Assembly (NCBI GenBank): GCA_013821455.1
Contig: JACDGS010000014.1
Location: forward strand, 1 to 64,000
Source: Chthoniobacterales bacterium
GTDB lineage: Bacteria > Verrucomicrobiota > Verrucomicrobiia > Chthoniobacterales > UBA10450
Length of the DNA: 64,000 nucleotides
Direction: 5' to 3'
The notes below the pieces were generated by a model that saw only the letters and a program-made list of their open reading frames with translations, searched no databases and was not told where the DNA came from. Positions 35,116 to 44,191 of the stretch are shown one piece after another. Position numbers and translations under genes: made by a program. Position 1 is the stretch's first letter. The number at the start of each line of letters is the position of its first letter.

Positions 35116-35295
35116 GTGACCGCGCCCGACAACGAAGAGACTTTTTGGGCCACCGCCGCTGATTTCGACGAAGACGGAGCCCTGACGCGCGAGTTTCTTT
35201 TGCGCCGCGGCTCCTGCTGTGAGAATGGCTGCCGTAACTGTCCCTATGGATTCGTTTCGCCTAACGAGTCTAGGAGAGGCGACCCGCCGGCATGA
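35116..35295 (+). CDS. DUF5522-like small cysteine protein
   Basis: 59 residues from a GTG at 35116. The hallmark is F-L-L-R-R-G-S-C-C-E-N-G-C-R-N-C-P-Y-G-F, a compact four-cysteine cluster as in DUF5522 proteins, likely to bind zinc or iron-sulfur. The tail reads S-P-N-E-S-R-R and is encoded by an exact copy of the dispersed motif (35259-35267). The stop overlaps the next start (ATGA at 35292-35295), so it is coupled to the BtuF-like gene. Function unknown. Confidence 0.75.
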   Translation: MTAPDNEETFWATAADFDEDGALTREFLLRRGSCCENGCRNCPYGFVSPNESRRGDPPA

Positions 35296-36224
35296 TGAAG
35301 CGGATTGTGAGTCTGCTGCCCGCGGGGACGGAGATTGCCGCCGCCCTCGGGCTTATGGAAGAGGTCGTTGGTGTTTCGCACGAATGCGATTTCCCACCCG
35401 CGGCCAATGAGCGGCCACGCGTTACGCATTGCCCGTTCCATCGGGCTGGCCTAACGAGCAAAGAAGTCGATTATTGGGTCCGCACAACTTTGCAGGAGCG
35501 TGGCACGCTTTACACCATCGACGAACCGCTTCTGCGCCGCTTACAACCTGATATCATACTGACCCAACAACTCTGCGATGTTTGTGCCGTCGGCTACGGC
35601 ACGGTGGCGCGCCTCGCCGCCACCCTGCCCGTTCCGCCACGCCTGGTGAATCTCGAACCTTCCAGTCTGGCCGACATCTTCAACGACATCCGCCGCGTGG
35701 CAGAAGCCTGCGCTGTTCCGGAACGCGGAAGTGAAGTCGTTAGGCGACTAACCGCTCGTGTTGAGTCAGTCCGCCGGCGAGCAGCAGTCGCGAACCGGCA
35801 GCGGAAATGTTTTCTCATGGAATGGGTGCAGCCGCCTTTCTCGTCCGGGCATTGGGGTCCGGAGCTGATCGAGCTCGCCGGTGCTTACGACTCGTTAGGG
35901 CGAAAGTGGCAGCCATCTGTCGGCCTCGCCTGGGAGCAGATCGTGGAAGCGCAACCGGAGGTCATCATTCTCGCGCTCTGCGGCTACGACATCGAGCGCG
36001 CGGAAAAGGACTATGAAGTTCTACGCGCTTTCCCGGACTTTGCCGACCTGCCCGCGGCCCGTGACAACGAAATCTACCTGACCGATGCCAGCTCTTACTT
36101 CGCCCGACCCGGTCCACGGATCGTCGATAGTCTGGAAATCGTCGCGGGCATTTTGCATCCCGATTTGTTTCCAGAGTTTGCACCTACAGCGACCACCAGT
36201 CACAAGGTCAGACGCGCGAACTGA
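35292..36224 (+). CDS. BtuF-like cobalamin-binding protein
   Basis: 310 residues of the periplasmic-binding-protein fold class that binds cobalamin or siderophores: I-V-S-L-L-P-A-G-T-E-I at the N-terminus, G-V-S-H-E-C-D-F-P, P-D-I-I-L-T-Q-Q-L-C-D-V-C-A-V and R-P-G-P-R-I-V-D-S-L near the C-terminus. There is no signal peptide, unlike transport BtuF, so a cytoplasmic role is likely. No ABC permease is nearby. ATG start in the ATGA overlap. Confidence 0.85.
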   Translation: MMKRIVSLLPAGTEIAAALGLMEEVVGVSHECDFPPAANERPRVTHCPFHRAGLTSKEVDYWVRTTLQERGTLYTIDEPLLRRLQPDIILTQQLCDVCAVGYGTVARLAATLPVPPRLVNLEPSSLADIFNDIRRVAEACAVPERGSEVVRRLTARVESVRRRAAVANRQRKCFLMEWVQPPFSSGHWGPELIELAGAYDSLGRKWQPSVGLAWEQIVEAQPEVIILALCGYDIERAEKDYEVLRAFPDFADLPAARDNEIYLTDASSYFARPGPRIVDSLEIVAGILHPDLFPEFAPTATTSHKVRRAN

Positions 36225-36335
36225 TCCGAGGATTCTCTTTTTTCCGCCTAACGAACATAACTCCCCGAGTCGGTCGGTCCGTTTCCGAGTCGTGAGTCGT
36301 GACCTCGCCCGTCCGGGCCCGATAGGATTTGGGCC

Positions 36336-36587
36336 GTGAAGATCAACCTTGCCGATTCTCTTAGGAACTACCTCGACGACCAGATAGCCAATGGGCCGCT
36401 ACAAGAGTGCGAACGAAGCCTCGCTGCAGGGATGCAACTCCTCCAGCAAAAGGAACAACTGATTGCGCCCCTCGTTCGCGAGCCTTTCCGACACGGCTCG
36501 CAGAAGATCTCCGACACCGAGAGCACGATTATCGGCAATTTAAAATCGTATCCGACCAGTCAAGCCAGGCTAGCTAACGACTCTTAG
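36336..36587 (+). pseudogene. ParD-like antitoxin relic with compensating frameshifts
   Basis: GTG start. The N-terminal N-L-A-D-S-L-R-N-Y-L-D-D-Q-I-A-N-G and the later L-A-A-G-M-Q-L-L-Q-Q-K-E match the CC2985/ParD antitoxin pattern, but the middle (G-P-L-Q-E-C-E-R-S) is foreign. In the +1 frame the same bases read G-R-Y-K-S-A-N-E-A-S, exactly the expected ParD segment. So one indel was followed by a compensating one about 30 bases later. No intact ParE toxin follows. Confidence 0.6.
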
Positions 36588-36687
36588 ATCGCGCTCGCGT
36601 CCCGCTCGATGTTCCCTCTCGCGCGTTCCGTGTTCAGACTAAAGATTACCGCTTTCATTACGCCGCGATTCACCTAAAAGTTGGCGC

Positions 36688-38022
36688 GTGTCCAAGGTCA
36701 CGAACGTTCTTGGCAAGGGATCGCGGCGAAAGCTGCGGATGTTGCCTTTACTGGCGGCGACTTACTTCATGGTCTCCGGCGGTCCTTACGGTTTGGAGGA
36801 GATCATCGGCGACACCGGCTATGGCTGGGCACTCATCATCCTCTTTGCGCTCCCTTTTTTCTGGAGTCTGCCAACGGCACTCATGATCGGCGAACTGGCG
36901 GCGGCAGTGCCGGAGGAAGGGGGCTTCTACGCATGGGTGCGACGCGCGCTGGGACCTTTCTGGGGTTTCCAAGAGGCATGGCTTTCGCTCGCGGCTTCTA
37001 TCTTCGATATGGCTATCTATCCAACGTTGTTCGTGACTTATCTCGAACACTTTCAAGGCTGGGGTCCGGTCCTTACAACAGGACATCGGGAGCTATGGAT
37101 AGAGTTAGCGGTGGTAATCATCGCTACCTTATGGAATCTGCGCGGAGCGGTCGCGGTCGGCGAGGGTTCGGTCGTGATGTGGTTTGTCGGGCTTGCACCC
37201 TTCGTAGTGTTACTCGGGGCAGCGTTCTGGCGCGGTCTGCACAATGCGTCCGCGACGCTGGCGCCGCCGCATGGGCACGCCGATTTGGCCGCCGGCATGT
37301 TGGTGGCACTCTGGAATTACATGGGCTGGGATAATGCTTCGACCATCGCCGGCGAGGTCGAAGAACCGCAACGCACTTATCCCAGGGTAATGGTGACTGC
37401 GGCGCTGATCACGATGGCGACTTATCTCTTGCCTGTCACCGCGGTTTGGTTTGCGGGCATTGCGCCCGATCAATTCTCGACCGGCGCCTGGGTAGACGCA
37501 GCGCAGAATCTCGTGGGCTATCCGCTGGCACTGGCACTTACTCTGGTCGCATCGCTGGATAGTCTGGGTAACTTCAACTCACTTACACTTAGTTACACAC
37601 GGTTGCCTTATGCGATGGCGTGTGACGGCCTTCTGCCAAAGGTGCTCACGCGCAAACTCCCGAATGGTGTGCCATGGGTTTCGCTTTTACTTTGTGCGTT
37701 TGGTTGGTCGCTTGCGCTCGGGCTCAAGTTCGATCGGCTAATTACAGTGGATATCTCACTCTGGGGTCTAAGTGTGGTGCTGGAGTTTGTCGCACTGGTG
37801 ACGCTGCGGGTGACAGAACCGGCCCTGCCTCGGCCATTCCGTGTGCCGGGACAGACGTGGGTTGCGGTCGTGCTGGGAGTTGGGCCAGCGGCGCTGGTTG
37901 TCCTTGCGCTCTGGGTGGCGCGCGCGGAACGCGTGGGACCGATCCCGGCCGCCCTATTCTCGTTAGGGATCGCGGCCTGCGGCTGGCCGCTGTATGCCCT
38001 CGCTAGGATTCCGAAACGCTGA
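36688..38022 (+). CDS. APC-family amino acid permease
   Basis: 444 residues, about 12 membrane helices, GTG start at 36688. The first helix contains V-S-G-G-P-Y-G-L-E-E, the unwound substrate-binding motif of amino acid-polyamine-organocation transporters (G-[SG]-G); W-N-Y-M-G-W-D-N-A-S lies in helix 6. It imports an amino acid or polyamine across the inner membrane; the substrate cannot be read. It stands alone, followed by an extended but truncated copy of the dispersed motif at 38039. Confidence 0.9.
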   Translation: MSKVTNVLGKGSRRKLRMLPLLAATYFMVSGGPYGLEEIIGDTGYGWALIILFALPFFWSLPTALMIGELAAAVPEEGGFYAWVRRALGPFWGFQEAWLSLAASIFDMAIYPTLFVTYLEHFQGWGPVLTTGHRELWIELAVVIIATLWNLRGAVAVGEGSVVMWFVGLAPFVVLLGAAFWRGLHNASATLAPPHGHADLAAGMLVALWNYMGWDNASTIAGEVEEPQRTYPRVMVTAALITMATYLLPVTAVWFAGIAPDQFSTGAWVDAAQNLVGYPLALALTLVASLDSLGNFNSLTLSYTRLPYAMACDGLLPKVLTRKLPNGVPWVSLLLCAFGWSLALGLKFDRLITVDISLWGLSVVLEFVALVTLRVTEPALPRPFRVPGQTWVAVVLGVGPAALVVLALWVARAERVGPIPAALFSLGIAACGWPLYALARIPKR

Positions 38023-38280
38023 AAGTTCCTCCAACAGATCCTTTACTCGTTAGCTATCGGGACTTACCGCAGTGAAACTAAACTAGGCCGGGTCTTAGTT
38101 TTGAACGTCCTGCACCGTAGGCTGGAAGGTAAGTAACAAGTCCTTCGCCACCGACGGATGCCGATGATGGGACGACGCGACAAACCGTTCCGGTCAAGCT
38201 CGTCGTCGCGGAATCCTGCGGCGGCTATTGATTAGTGCGCCAGCTAACCCGGCCGCGAGCGATAGGGGAGAGTTATCGCG

Positions 38281-38628
38281 CTAAACCTTGACGAACCATT
38301 CCGGTTTAAGATGGGCGAGAGGCTTGCGCAGCTTGTCGAGTTCCGCAGCTGGACCATGCACTTCCAATCGAGTCAGCTGCGCAATCTTGAATGCTTCGGT
38401 CAAAAGCGCATCGACATTCCCGAGGTGAGCTAGCAACCCTTCGGCTCCCGCGTAACCTTCGCGGCAAAATACAGAGTCTCCATTGGCGGTAAAGTCATAG
38501 AAGAGATTGCGCTCTTCGGTCGCCGTCTTTTCGGAGAACTCATCCAGCCCGGCCTTGAACTCCTCTAACTTACCGGGATGAACTTTGAAGTAAGGATGCA
38601 GGCTAACGAAATTCGCCGGTAAGCTCAT
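38281..38628 (-). CDS. ABM-domain protein (antibiotic biosynthesis monooxygenase-like)
   Basis: 115 residues of the dimeric alpha/beta-barrel type: H-P-Y-F-K-V-H-P-G-K-L-E-E-F, T-E-E-R-N-L-F-Y-D-F and C-R-E-G-Y-A match the quinol-monooxygenase-like pattern. No clear catalytic residue is known for this subgroup. Single gene downstream of the pilin operon, on the same strand. Confidence 0.75.
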   Translation of the reverse strand: MSLPANFVSLHPYFKVHPGKLEEFKAGLDEFSEKTATEERNLFYDFTANGDSVFCREGYAGAEGLLAHLGNVDALLTEAFKIAQLTRLEVHGPAAELDKLRKPLAHLKPEWFVKV

Positions 38629-38696
38629 GGGCCGACCATAGGGCTACTCCGTTCTCGCGTCGAGCGGTAACTCGCCCTACCCCTTATTTCGCTTTC

Positions 38697-39299
38697 CTAG
38701 CTTGGGCCGGTCTCGTGAGTTAGCGGCAACTCAAAGATCGAATTTAGAATCCTATAACTCCGAGCGTAAACCCTTTCGTAATTCTCCGTGCGCGAATTAA
38801 CATCCCAGACGAATTGCTCGGTCGCATTGAAATTCAGGAAGGTAACCGTTCGCGTGTAGGAATAACCCACCCATTCGTAAGTGAAGACAAACTGCAGACT
38901 CGTCCAGCCATTGATCGTGATTGCATCCGGCTTGCTTTCAATCAACTGCACCTTACTGACACCACTGAGCAGAAGCGTTCGCGCCAGCGCTTCGTAAGTC
39001 TTCGGGCCGTCCCCAGTGAATGGGACATTGGGCGGCGCCGGCGATTTTAATAAACGCGCGCTTGCCGGCTCGGAATCGGTGAAGCGAAAAGTGGCGGCAT
39101 CGGCCGAACCGTTAACGGTAGTCTTAGGGTCGATCCGAAAGCCGAGCCTCTTATCCGCATCCTGGAAATAATAGCGATGCTGCGGCGGGCCTTCTACAGT
39201 TGTGACTACTTCGAGCGGAGTAAGGTTAAGGGCGCGCGCTTGCCCTGCGAGCGACGCGAGGCATAAGAAAATGGTTGCTGACTGTTTTATCCTGCTCAT
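38697..39299 (-). CDS. Secreted protein at the end of the pilin operon
   Basis: 200 residues with a signal peptide (cleavage near A-R-A-L). The body is beta-rich (Y-E-W-V-G-Y-S-Y-T-R-T-V-T-F-L-N-F). It starts three bases after the PilX-like stop (TAG-GCT-ATG), so it belongs to the same transcript. A periplasmic accessory factor for the pilin-like proteins is possible. No family is recognised. Confidence 0.65.
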   Translation of the reverse strand: MSRIKQSATIFLCLASLAGQARALNLTPLEVVTTVEGPPQHRYYFQDADKRLGFRIDPKTTVNGSADAATFRFTDSEPASARLLKSPAPPNVPFTGDGPKTYEALARTLLLSGVSKVQLIESKPDAITINGWTSLQFVFTYEWVGYSYTRTVTFLNFNATEQFVWDVNSRTENYERVYARSYRILNSIFELPLTHETGPS

Positions 39300-39302
39300 A
39301 GC

Positions 39303-41126
39303 CTAATACCTGACCAAAGGACCACGCGCGAGAGTGACGGCATCGAGACTTCCCGGCGGCGGGTTACCTACGAAGTTGGAATCGAAATTCCAATTTCGGG
39401 TGGGCGGAATGTAGATATTGCCCGTATCCCATTCCCCCGTCGCAATCTGACTGGTGAAAAGTTCAATCATCGAACCGGTGTAAGTGAAAGTGTTACCAGA
39501 CCAGTCCTCCAGGAAGCGCGGGAAGTTATTCAGGCCACCGGAATAACCATATTGCGTGCCCGTCTTTGGGTCGACAAAGCCGGAAGGAATAAAGCCGGCG
39601 ACGATAGCTGTATTTACCGTCGTGTTCGAGGCATTGCGGGAAGAAAGACTGGCGGCCGAGTTACTATCATCCCAGGCATTAGAAAGGATGGTGACCGAAT
39701 CGGCGAAGACAGCGGCGGCGCCGCGGGTGATGGCGCTTCCCGTATTATAGTCACCCTGGATGTAAATGGGGTTTTGGCTGGCAACGGTAAGACCACCTGT
39801 CGGCAGGACGCTCCCATTCTTAAGTCGTATTCCTTGTGGATCTGCGTAGCCGGTGGAGTCGAGATCGTCAATGTAGAGAATATTATTAAAGGTCGCGTCC
39901 GTAAGAGCGCTTGGGGCGACGCCGTTGACCATAGCCTGTGAGATATCGAGTGTTGTGAGGTCGACGTATTTCCCTTCACGTTTATCGTAGATGGTTTGTT
40001 GGGAGAGTGCTGCTTTTAAGTCGGTGATTTGGGGAGCGTTGAGAGAGGTTCCATTGGCTGTGGTAACCGTATAAGTCGAACCACTCGCCCGTATTCGAAT
40101 TCCCGCTTTATTGTAAAGCCGTCGATCCGCAATGGTCTGCGGATCGGTAGCAGGAGCGGCGGTAGTTATCTTTTGCGTCTGCGGGTCCACATAGGTATCC
40201 GGCGGTTCAATCAGTTCGCGCATGCTGTCGTCGTTCGGATTGGTATCTCCAGTCGAGACGCCCTGAGGGTTGACCGGCGGATGGAGAAGCGTGGCGGAAT
40301 CACTCCCTAGAGGCTCGATCCGGTTGACCTGGTCAACCTGCTGGGCCTGGCCACCTCCGGAATAAGTCGGAGGTATCTCGCTATTCGGCTGCCAACCGCT
40401 CCAGGTGTTTGACTGGGGTGGGTCGGTCGTATCCAGATAGCCATTCGTGGCGGAATAAGATAGATGTCCGGTAAAGGTTAACACCCCTGCGTTGGACGAG
40501 CTGACGTAGGCGTTGCTATTCGTATGCACGAGGCCGCCGATCGTCATCGTGGCTGGGCGAAACAGCTCAAGGTCGTCTTCAAAAAATGCCGTAGCCTGGA
40601 AGAGCGGCACGACGGTGTAGTTAATGGAGCGCTTGACCCCATAGCTGATAGGACGACCCCCATTGGATGTGCCAGACATCCGCACATTCGCGACATAACT
40701 GGAGTTAGTGCCTACCCATCCCGGATAGTTATCGAGATTAATGCTGACCGGCGGCGGCGTGGAGGCCGCCGTAGCGCTAGCGGTGGGACGACCATATTGA
40801 TCTGTTCCTATGACCTGCAATGTGGTTGCGTAGCTGAAGCCGCTGAAAGCTGGTGGTGTTCCTAGCGCAGTCGTCAACACGGAATTCGCAACCGGTTTGT
40901 AAACGCCATTTATCTCCTTCGTCCAGATTCCGTAGCCATATTCCAGCGCGCCTTCCGCGGAGTCGCGCAAAGCAGTCAGGTCACGGCTGCCGCCGGTTTG
41001 GCGAAATGTCGTAGTCGTTAGGTTCATCGCAATGCCGACGGAGACAGCGATGAGGAAGATCACAAACATGGTGACGATAAGAGCCGAGGCCTGCTCTGCG
41101 CGGGTTATTCCTGGGCGGTTCATCAT
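39303..41126 (-). CDS. PilX-like type IV pilus-associated protein
   Basis: 607 residues. The N-terminus has the PilX_N pattern: A-S-A-L-I-V-T-M-F-V-I-F-L-I-A-V-S-V, one hydrophobic helix with no Glu5. The remaining part is a large Gly/Thr/Ser-rich extracytoplasmic domain, much longer than PilX of Proteobacteria but common for Verrucomicrobia. The start overlaps the PilW-like stop (ATGATGA). It is probably a minor component of a pilus or type II secretion-like system. Confidence 0.75.
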   Translation of the reverse strand: MMNRPGITRAEQASALIVTMFVIFLIAVSVGIAMNLTTTTFRQTGGSRDLTALRDSAEGALEYGYGIWTKEINGVYKPVANSVLTTALGTPPAFSGFSYATTLQVIGTDQYGRPTASATAASTPPPVSINLDNYPGWVGTNSSYVANVRMSGTSNGGRPISYGVKRSINYTVVPLFQATAFFEDDLELFRPATMTIGGLVHTNSNAYVSSSNAGVLTFTGHLSYSATNGYLDTTDPPQSNTWSGWQPNSEIPPTYSGGGQAQQVDQVNRIEPLGSDSATLLHPPVNPQGVSTGDTNPNDDSMRELIEPPDTYVDPQTQKITTAAPATDPQTIADRRLYNKAGIRIRASGSTYTVTTANGTSLNAPQITDLKAALSQQTIYDKREGKYVDLTTLDISQAMVNGVAPSALTDATFNNILYIDDLDSTGYADPQGIRLKNGSVLPTGGLTVASQNPIYIQGDYNTGSAITRGAAAVFADSVTILSNAWDDSNSAASLSSRNASNTTVNTAIVAGFIPSGFVDPKTGTQYGYSGGLNNFPRFLEDWSGNTFTYTGSMIELFTSQIATGEWDTGNIYIPPTRNWNFDSNFVGNPPPGSLDAVTLARGPLVRY

Positions 41127-42133
41127 GGGTTAATCCTGGGACGCAGCATGGTATCCACGCGCAGGAAGGTGTTGAACTCATTCGCCTGCTGGTTCGCCAG
41201 GCGTTTGTTATACTGATGATCTTCCACCCGCAGGGCGATGTTCAGAAAGGTGATTCCGTTTTGCACGACATAGGAAAACGGCAGTTGCTCAGGCACGCCG
41301 GAAATTGTTTTTGTTCCGATATCGCCCGTCAGGACGACATACTTGGTCGAATCACTGATGATGCTGCTAAGATTCTCCGCGTCGGGATACATGCGCAGTT
41401 CTGCCTGAGGTGATATCCCGTTGACTGTGATAACACTTGCTGGCGGCACGACGACAAAGGCTTCACGATGTAGCAGGTAGGCTGTCTCCTGAGTGCTATT
41501 AGCCCATGGGATCGCGGACCCGAAGGAAACAGGTGGCTGCGTGTAACTGCCCAGCGTACTCTGGAGCGTGACAGTTACCATCATTCCCGGAGTAGGAACC
41601 GGTGTAGGAGTAGGGGCCGAAAGCGCCGACGAAGGGGTGCTGGAAGAGCTGACTAACGCGCGCGTAGCGCCATCCATGATCACGACGTCGTTCCTTACCG
41701 GCGCGGGCGGGTTAGCCAACGGATCAGTGGAGTAGAACAGCTTAAAGGTGGTCGCGGTCGCGGATAGTCCACCGCCCGGATTTCCGACAATGTAAGGTCC
41801 GCCGATATAGCGATCGAGGACAATGCCCGCGGCCGGCCCGGGAGAAGTGGCGACGGTGCCATCGGCCTTGACCAGGATACACGGCGGCTTGGGATAAAGC
41901 GTATCAGTCGTGACCAGAGCATTCCCCTGCGTGACTTCGTTATAGACTCGATCTAATGCGCTACGCGCAGTCGTATTCGAAGAGTTAAGGGAAATGTCCT
42001 TGGCCAGGAGTGAAGCCGAGCTAATCATGAGTGAGTAAGCGATCGCGCCTACGATAACCAGGACTGTGACGCCGATGAGCATTTCCACCAGGGTGTGAGC
42101 GTCCACTCCGCGCGCAGAGGACGAGCGCTTCAT
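41123..42133 (-). CDS. PilW-like prepilin
   Basis: 336 residues from the ATG at 42133, which overlaps the end of the preceding gene (ATGA). The prepilin signal is short and positive (MKRSSSARGVDA), followed by H-T-L-V-E-M-L-I-G-V-T-V-L, with Glu at position +5 after the presumed A/H cleavage site. Ala at -1 instead of Gly is less common but accepted. Large C-terminal domain with a Pro/Thr-rich stretch near residue 170. Minor pilin or pseudopilin. Confidence 0.8.
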   Translation of the reverse strand: MKRSSSARGVDAHTLVEMLIGVTVLVIVGAIAYSLMISSASLLAKDISLNSSNTTARSALDRVYNEVTQGNALVTTDTLYPKPPCILVKADGTVATSPGPAAGIVLDRYIGGPYIVGNPGGGLSATATTFKLFYSTDPLANPPAPVRNDVVIMDGATRALVSSSSTPSSALSAPTPTPVPTPGMMVTVTLQSTLGSYTQPPVSFGSAIPWANSTQETAYLLHREAFVVVPPASVITVNGISPQAELRMYPDAENLSSIISDSTKYVVLTGDIGTKTISGVPEQLPFSYVVQNGITFLNIALRVEDHQYNKRLANQQANEFNTFLRVDTMLRPRINP

Positions 42134-42695
42134 TTGTCGACCGCCCGTAAGGTTGTCATTTCGTAACTCAGCGCGCGTTTGAAGACCGTATTGGGCTGGG
42201 TAGGACATCGCCGTAGTCGAGGTGAAAGGTGACCCGCCTAATGTCGGCGGAGATCGGGTTGGATTCCGCGATGACTGAGCGAATAAGTGTGCCGGTAAGT
42301 GTCTGAGTCCCATCGCGACTCTTATAGATGACAACATCATTCGTCCCACCGTTCTCATCCCAATGCGGAAAGGGAGAAGCCGAGACCGTAAGGTCGAGAA
42401 TATGATTAGGTGGCGGACTAGCCGTCGTGAAAGGCGCACCGATAGCCGCTTCGATGTTGCGTTGCACCACCTCCTTCGCGCTCGTCATGACGCGGTTATT
42501 GGCGGCGTTTTTGCTTAAGGTCATCAGGGACGCGATCCCCGCCGTCGCGACCAGGCCGAGGATGCCGACCGAGATGGCGATTTCCACAAAGGTGAAACCA
42601 CCTGCGGGCGGGATAACGCGGAGAGAACTTGGGCGACAATTCGCCAAGTCTCGGCCGAGTTTCAAATCCCCTTCTCTGCTCTGGTTTCCGCCCAT
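42130..42695 (-). pseudogene. PilV-like prepilin with one-base frameshift
   Basis: The frame from 42695 carries a canonical prepilin site, A-G-G then F-T-F-V-E-I-A-I-S-V-G-I-L. As sequenced it stops at 42168 with a tail I-R-S-S-N-A-R. In another frame the same bases encode P-T-Q-P-N-T-V-F-K-R-A-L-S-Y-E-M-T-T-L and end in a TGA (42130-42132) that overlaps the PilW-like ATG, the tight coupling seen in the rest of the operon. A lost G in the run at 42203-42204 explains it. Real mutation, phase variation or assembly error are all possible. Confidence 0.75.
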
Positions 42696-42873
42696 TCCGC
42701 AACGCACTACGTTTACTGAGCAGGATTTAGGCCTGACTCTGTCGCTACAGGAATCGTGGCGCGTTTCCGCTCCCTCAGAAGGCACAACTAGCGCCGCCAG
42801 TTTTGCTAGCTCGGATCGACTCGCCCGGTTGGGCCGAGTTTGCCAACGCTAGGGCTCGCGTGCCCGCGCCCGG

Positions 42874-43215
42874 TCACTTGAAGTAAGGCGTCGTGAGAAC
42901 GGCGACATACGCGATCATCCCGTCGTGAATGTTACACCCAAGAGTAACAAATCCTTCCTGATCGAAGATAATCGGAGCGGCTCGCATTCCGACGTAGAGT
43001 GGCAGCTCGAAATCGTTTCGCGGGCGAAAGAGAATAAACATGATGACGGATATTATCCTCGTTAGGGAACAGTATGGGAATACCTGTCTGCACTGCCGTA
43101 ACGGAGGGAACGAATTGCTTGTCCCGCTGATCGATGACGGCCTGCTTCCCGGCATGAGGCGAAGTCGAGCTGGACTTCGCATAGACGACGGCATCGTAGG
43201 ACGCCGCTATGTTTA
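42874..43215 (-). pseudogene. Methylamine-utilisation-type cupredoxin, decayed
   Basis: Frame-corrected translation gives D-A-V-V-Y-A-K, V-I-D-Q-R-D-K-Q-F-V-P, F-P-N-E-D-N-I-R-H-H-V-Y-S and, after an extra T near 43011, F-E-L-P-L-Y-V-G, then L-G-C-N-I-H-D-G-M and T-P-Y-F. These are the hallmark segments of periplasmic MauL-like cupredoxins (copper ligands His, Cys, His, Met). The N-terminus and signal peptide are missing and the C-terminal domain after T-P-Y-F is degenerate. A relic. Confidence 0.7.
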
Positions 43216-43718
43216 TTCAGGTTCCAGAAATCGTCCTTCGCAGAAAAGTCGTCAAAGGTATAACTCGCCTCGACTGCAAGCCATTGATTACCCGCCATCC
43301 CTCCGCACGCGCAATTTGTTGTCGCGCCCGCTCCGTTCGTCTTCCTTCCGGAAGGCGTCGGAAAGGCTATCTTCGATTAACACCCACGGCGCTTGTCGTC
43401 CTAAGCCGAAGCGATAACGCAACGCAATATTGCCGCCCGGGGCGACGCTATCGAAGCCCTCGAAGCGACTCCACTGTTGTGCGCGTAAGTCGCCCGCGAG
43501 ATTCAAGCGCAGATCGCGTGAGAGCTGGAAAGTCTCTGCCGCGCGGACGCTACTTTGCCACGCCAAGTCGTCCTTTACGTCAGCGTTGCGATCTGAGTTA
43601 GAAAAGTTGCTATCATAGATAGCTCCCCAGTCTCGGCGTCGAGCTGCAACTCACCATGCGCCGAACATTGCGCGCTCATTATTAGCAGCAGCGAACTGAT
43701 GAGGCGCACGGCTCTCAC
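43216..43718 (-). pseudogene. Outer-membrane beta-barrel-like protein, frameshifted
   Basis: From the GTG at 43718 a signal peptide (V-R-L-I-S-S-L-L-L-I-M-S-A) leads into E-L-Q-L-D-A-E-T-G-E-L-S. A missing base near 43618 shifts to Y-D-S-N-F-S-N-S-D-R-N, which continues through alternating-strand barrel sequence (L-R-L-N-L-A-G-D-L, I-A-L-R-Y-R-F-G-L-G) to about 43300; another shift gives W-L-A-V-E-A-S-Y-T-F-D-D-F. It lies just upstream of the cupredoxin relic and was probably its operon partner. Confidence 0.55.
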
Positions 43719-43730
43719 GGCTCGAGAAAC

Positions 43731-44072
43731 CTACGCTCTTTGTCGATTGACTTCGTCGATCGCGAGATACTCGTCACGCGGCGGGCTAAAGGTATCCAGG
43801 ACGCGCGTCTCCTCGACTGTCTCGACGCCGTGCGCCACGCCGCTCGCGAGATAGAACGAATCCCCGGCGGCGAGCTCGTGCGGAATCCCTTCGACAATGA
43901 GCCTCATGCGTCCCTCCAAGACGTGAACGATCTGTTCCTGCGGGTGCCGATGCTCGGGCATTTTACTCCCCGCCGCGAGTCGCACCTGCATCTGATACAT
44001 TGTTTTCCCGCTCGCCACCGTTTGACGTTGAATACCGGGGCAGATTTCGATCCAGGGATTCTCGTTTCGCAT
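43731..44072 (-). CDS. Cupin-domain protein
   Basis: About 113 residues from the ATG at 44072, which has a strong AAGGAG five bases upstream. Cupin motif 1 is M-P-E-H-R-H-P-Q-E-Q-I-V-H-V-L-E-G and motif 2 is G-D-S-F-Y-L-A-S-G-V-A-H-G-V, so metal ligands His, His, Glu and His are present. A small single-domain cupin with unknown substrate, often a regulator or isomerase. Confidence 0.88.
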   Translation of the reverse strand: MRNENPWIEICPGIQRQTVASGKTMYQMQVRLAAGSKMPEHRHPQEQIVHVLEGRMRLIVEGIPHELAAGDSFYLASGVAHGVETVEETRVLDTFSPPRDEYLAIDEVNRQRA

Positions 44073-44191
44073 AGACACTCCTTTGGTTTTAGCTGCTATT
44101 AGTCGATAAACGAGATCACGAGAGGGAGCAAATCATGAGTTCCTGAAGGGGCGGAGCGCGGAAGGGCCAGGTTTGCCCGGTGAACTCCTAA

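Noticed and set aside
41123-42439. The full 438-residue frame of the PilW-like gene
   Set aside because: The first 102 residues overlap the PilV-like gene in another frame; the ATG at 42133 is followed by a prepilin signal and overlaps the restored PilV stop.
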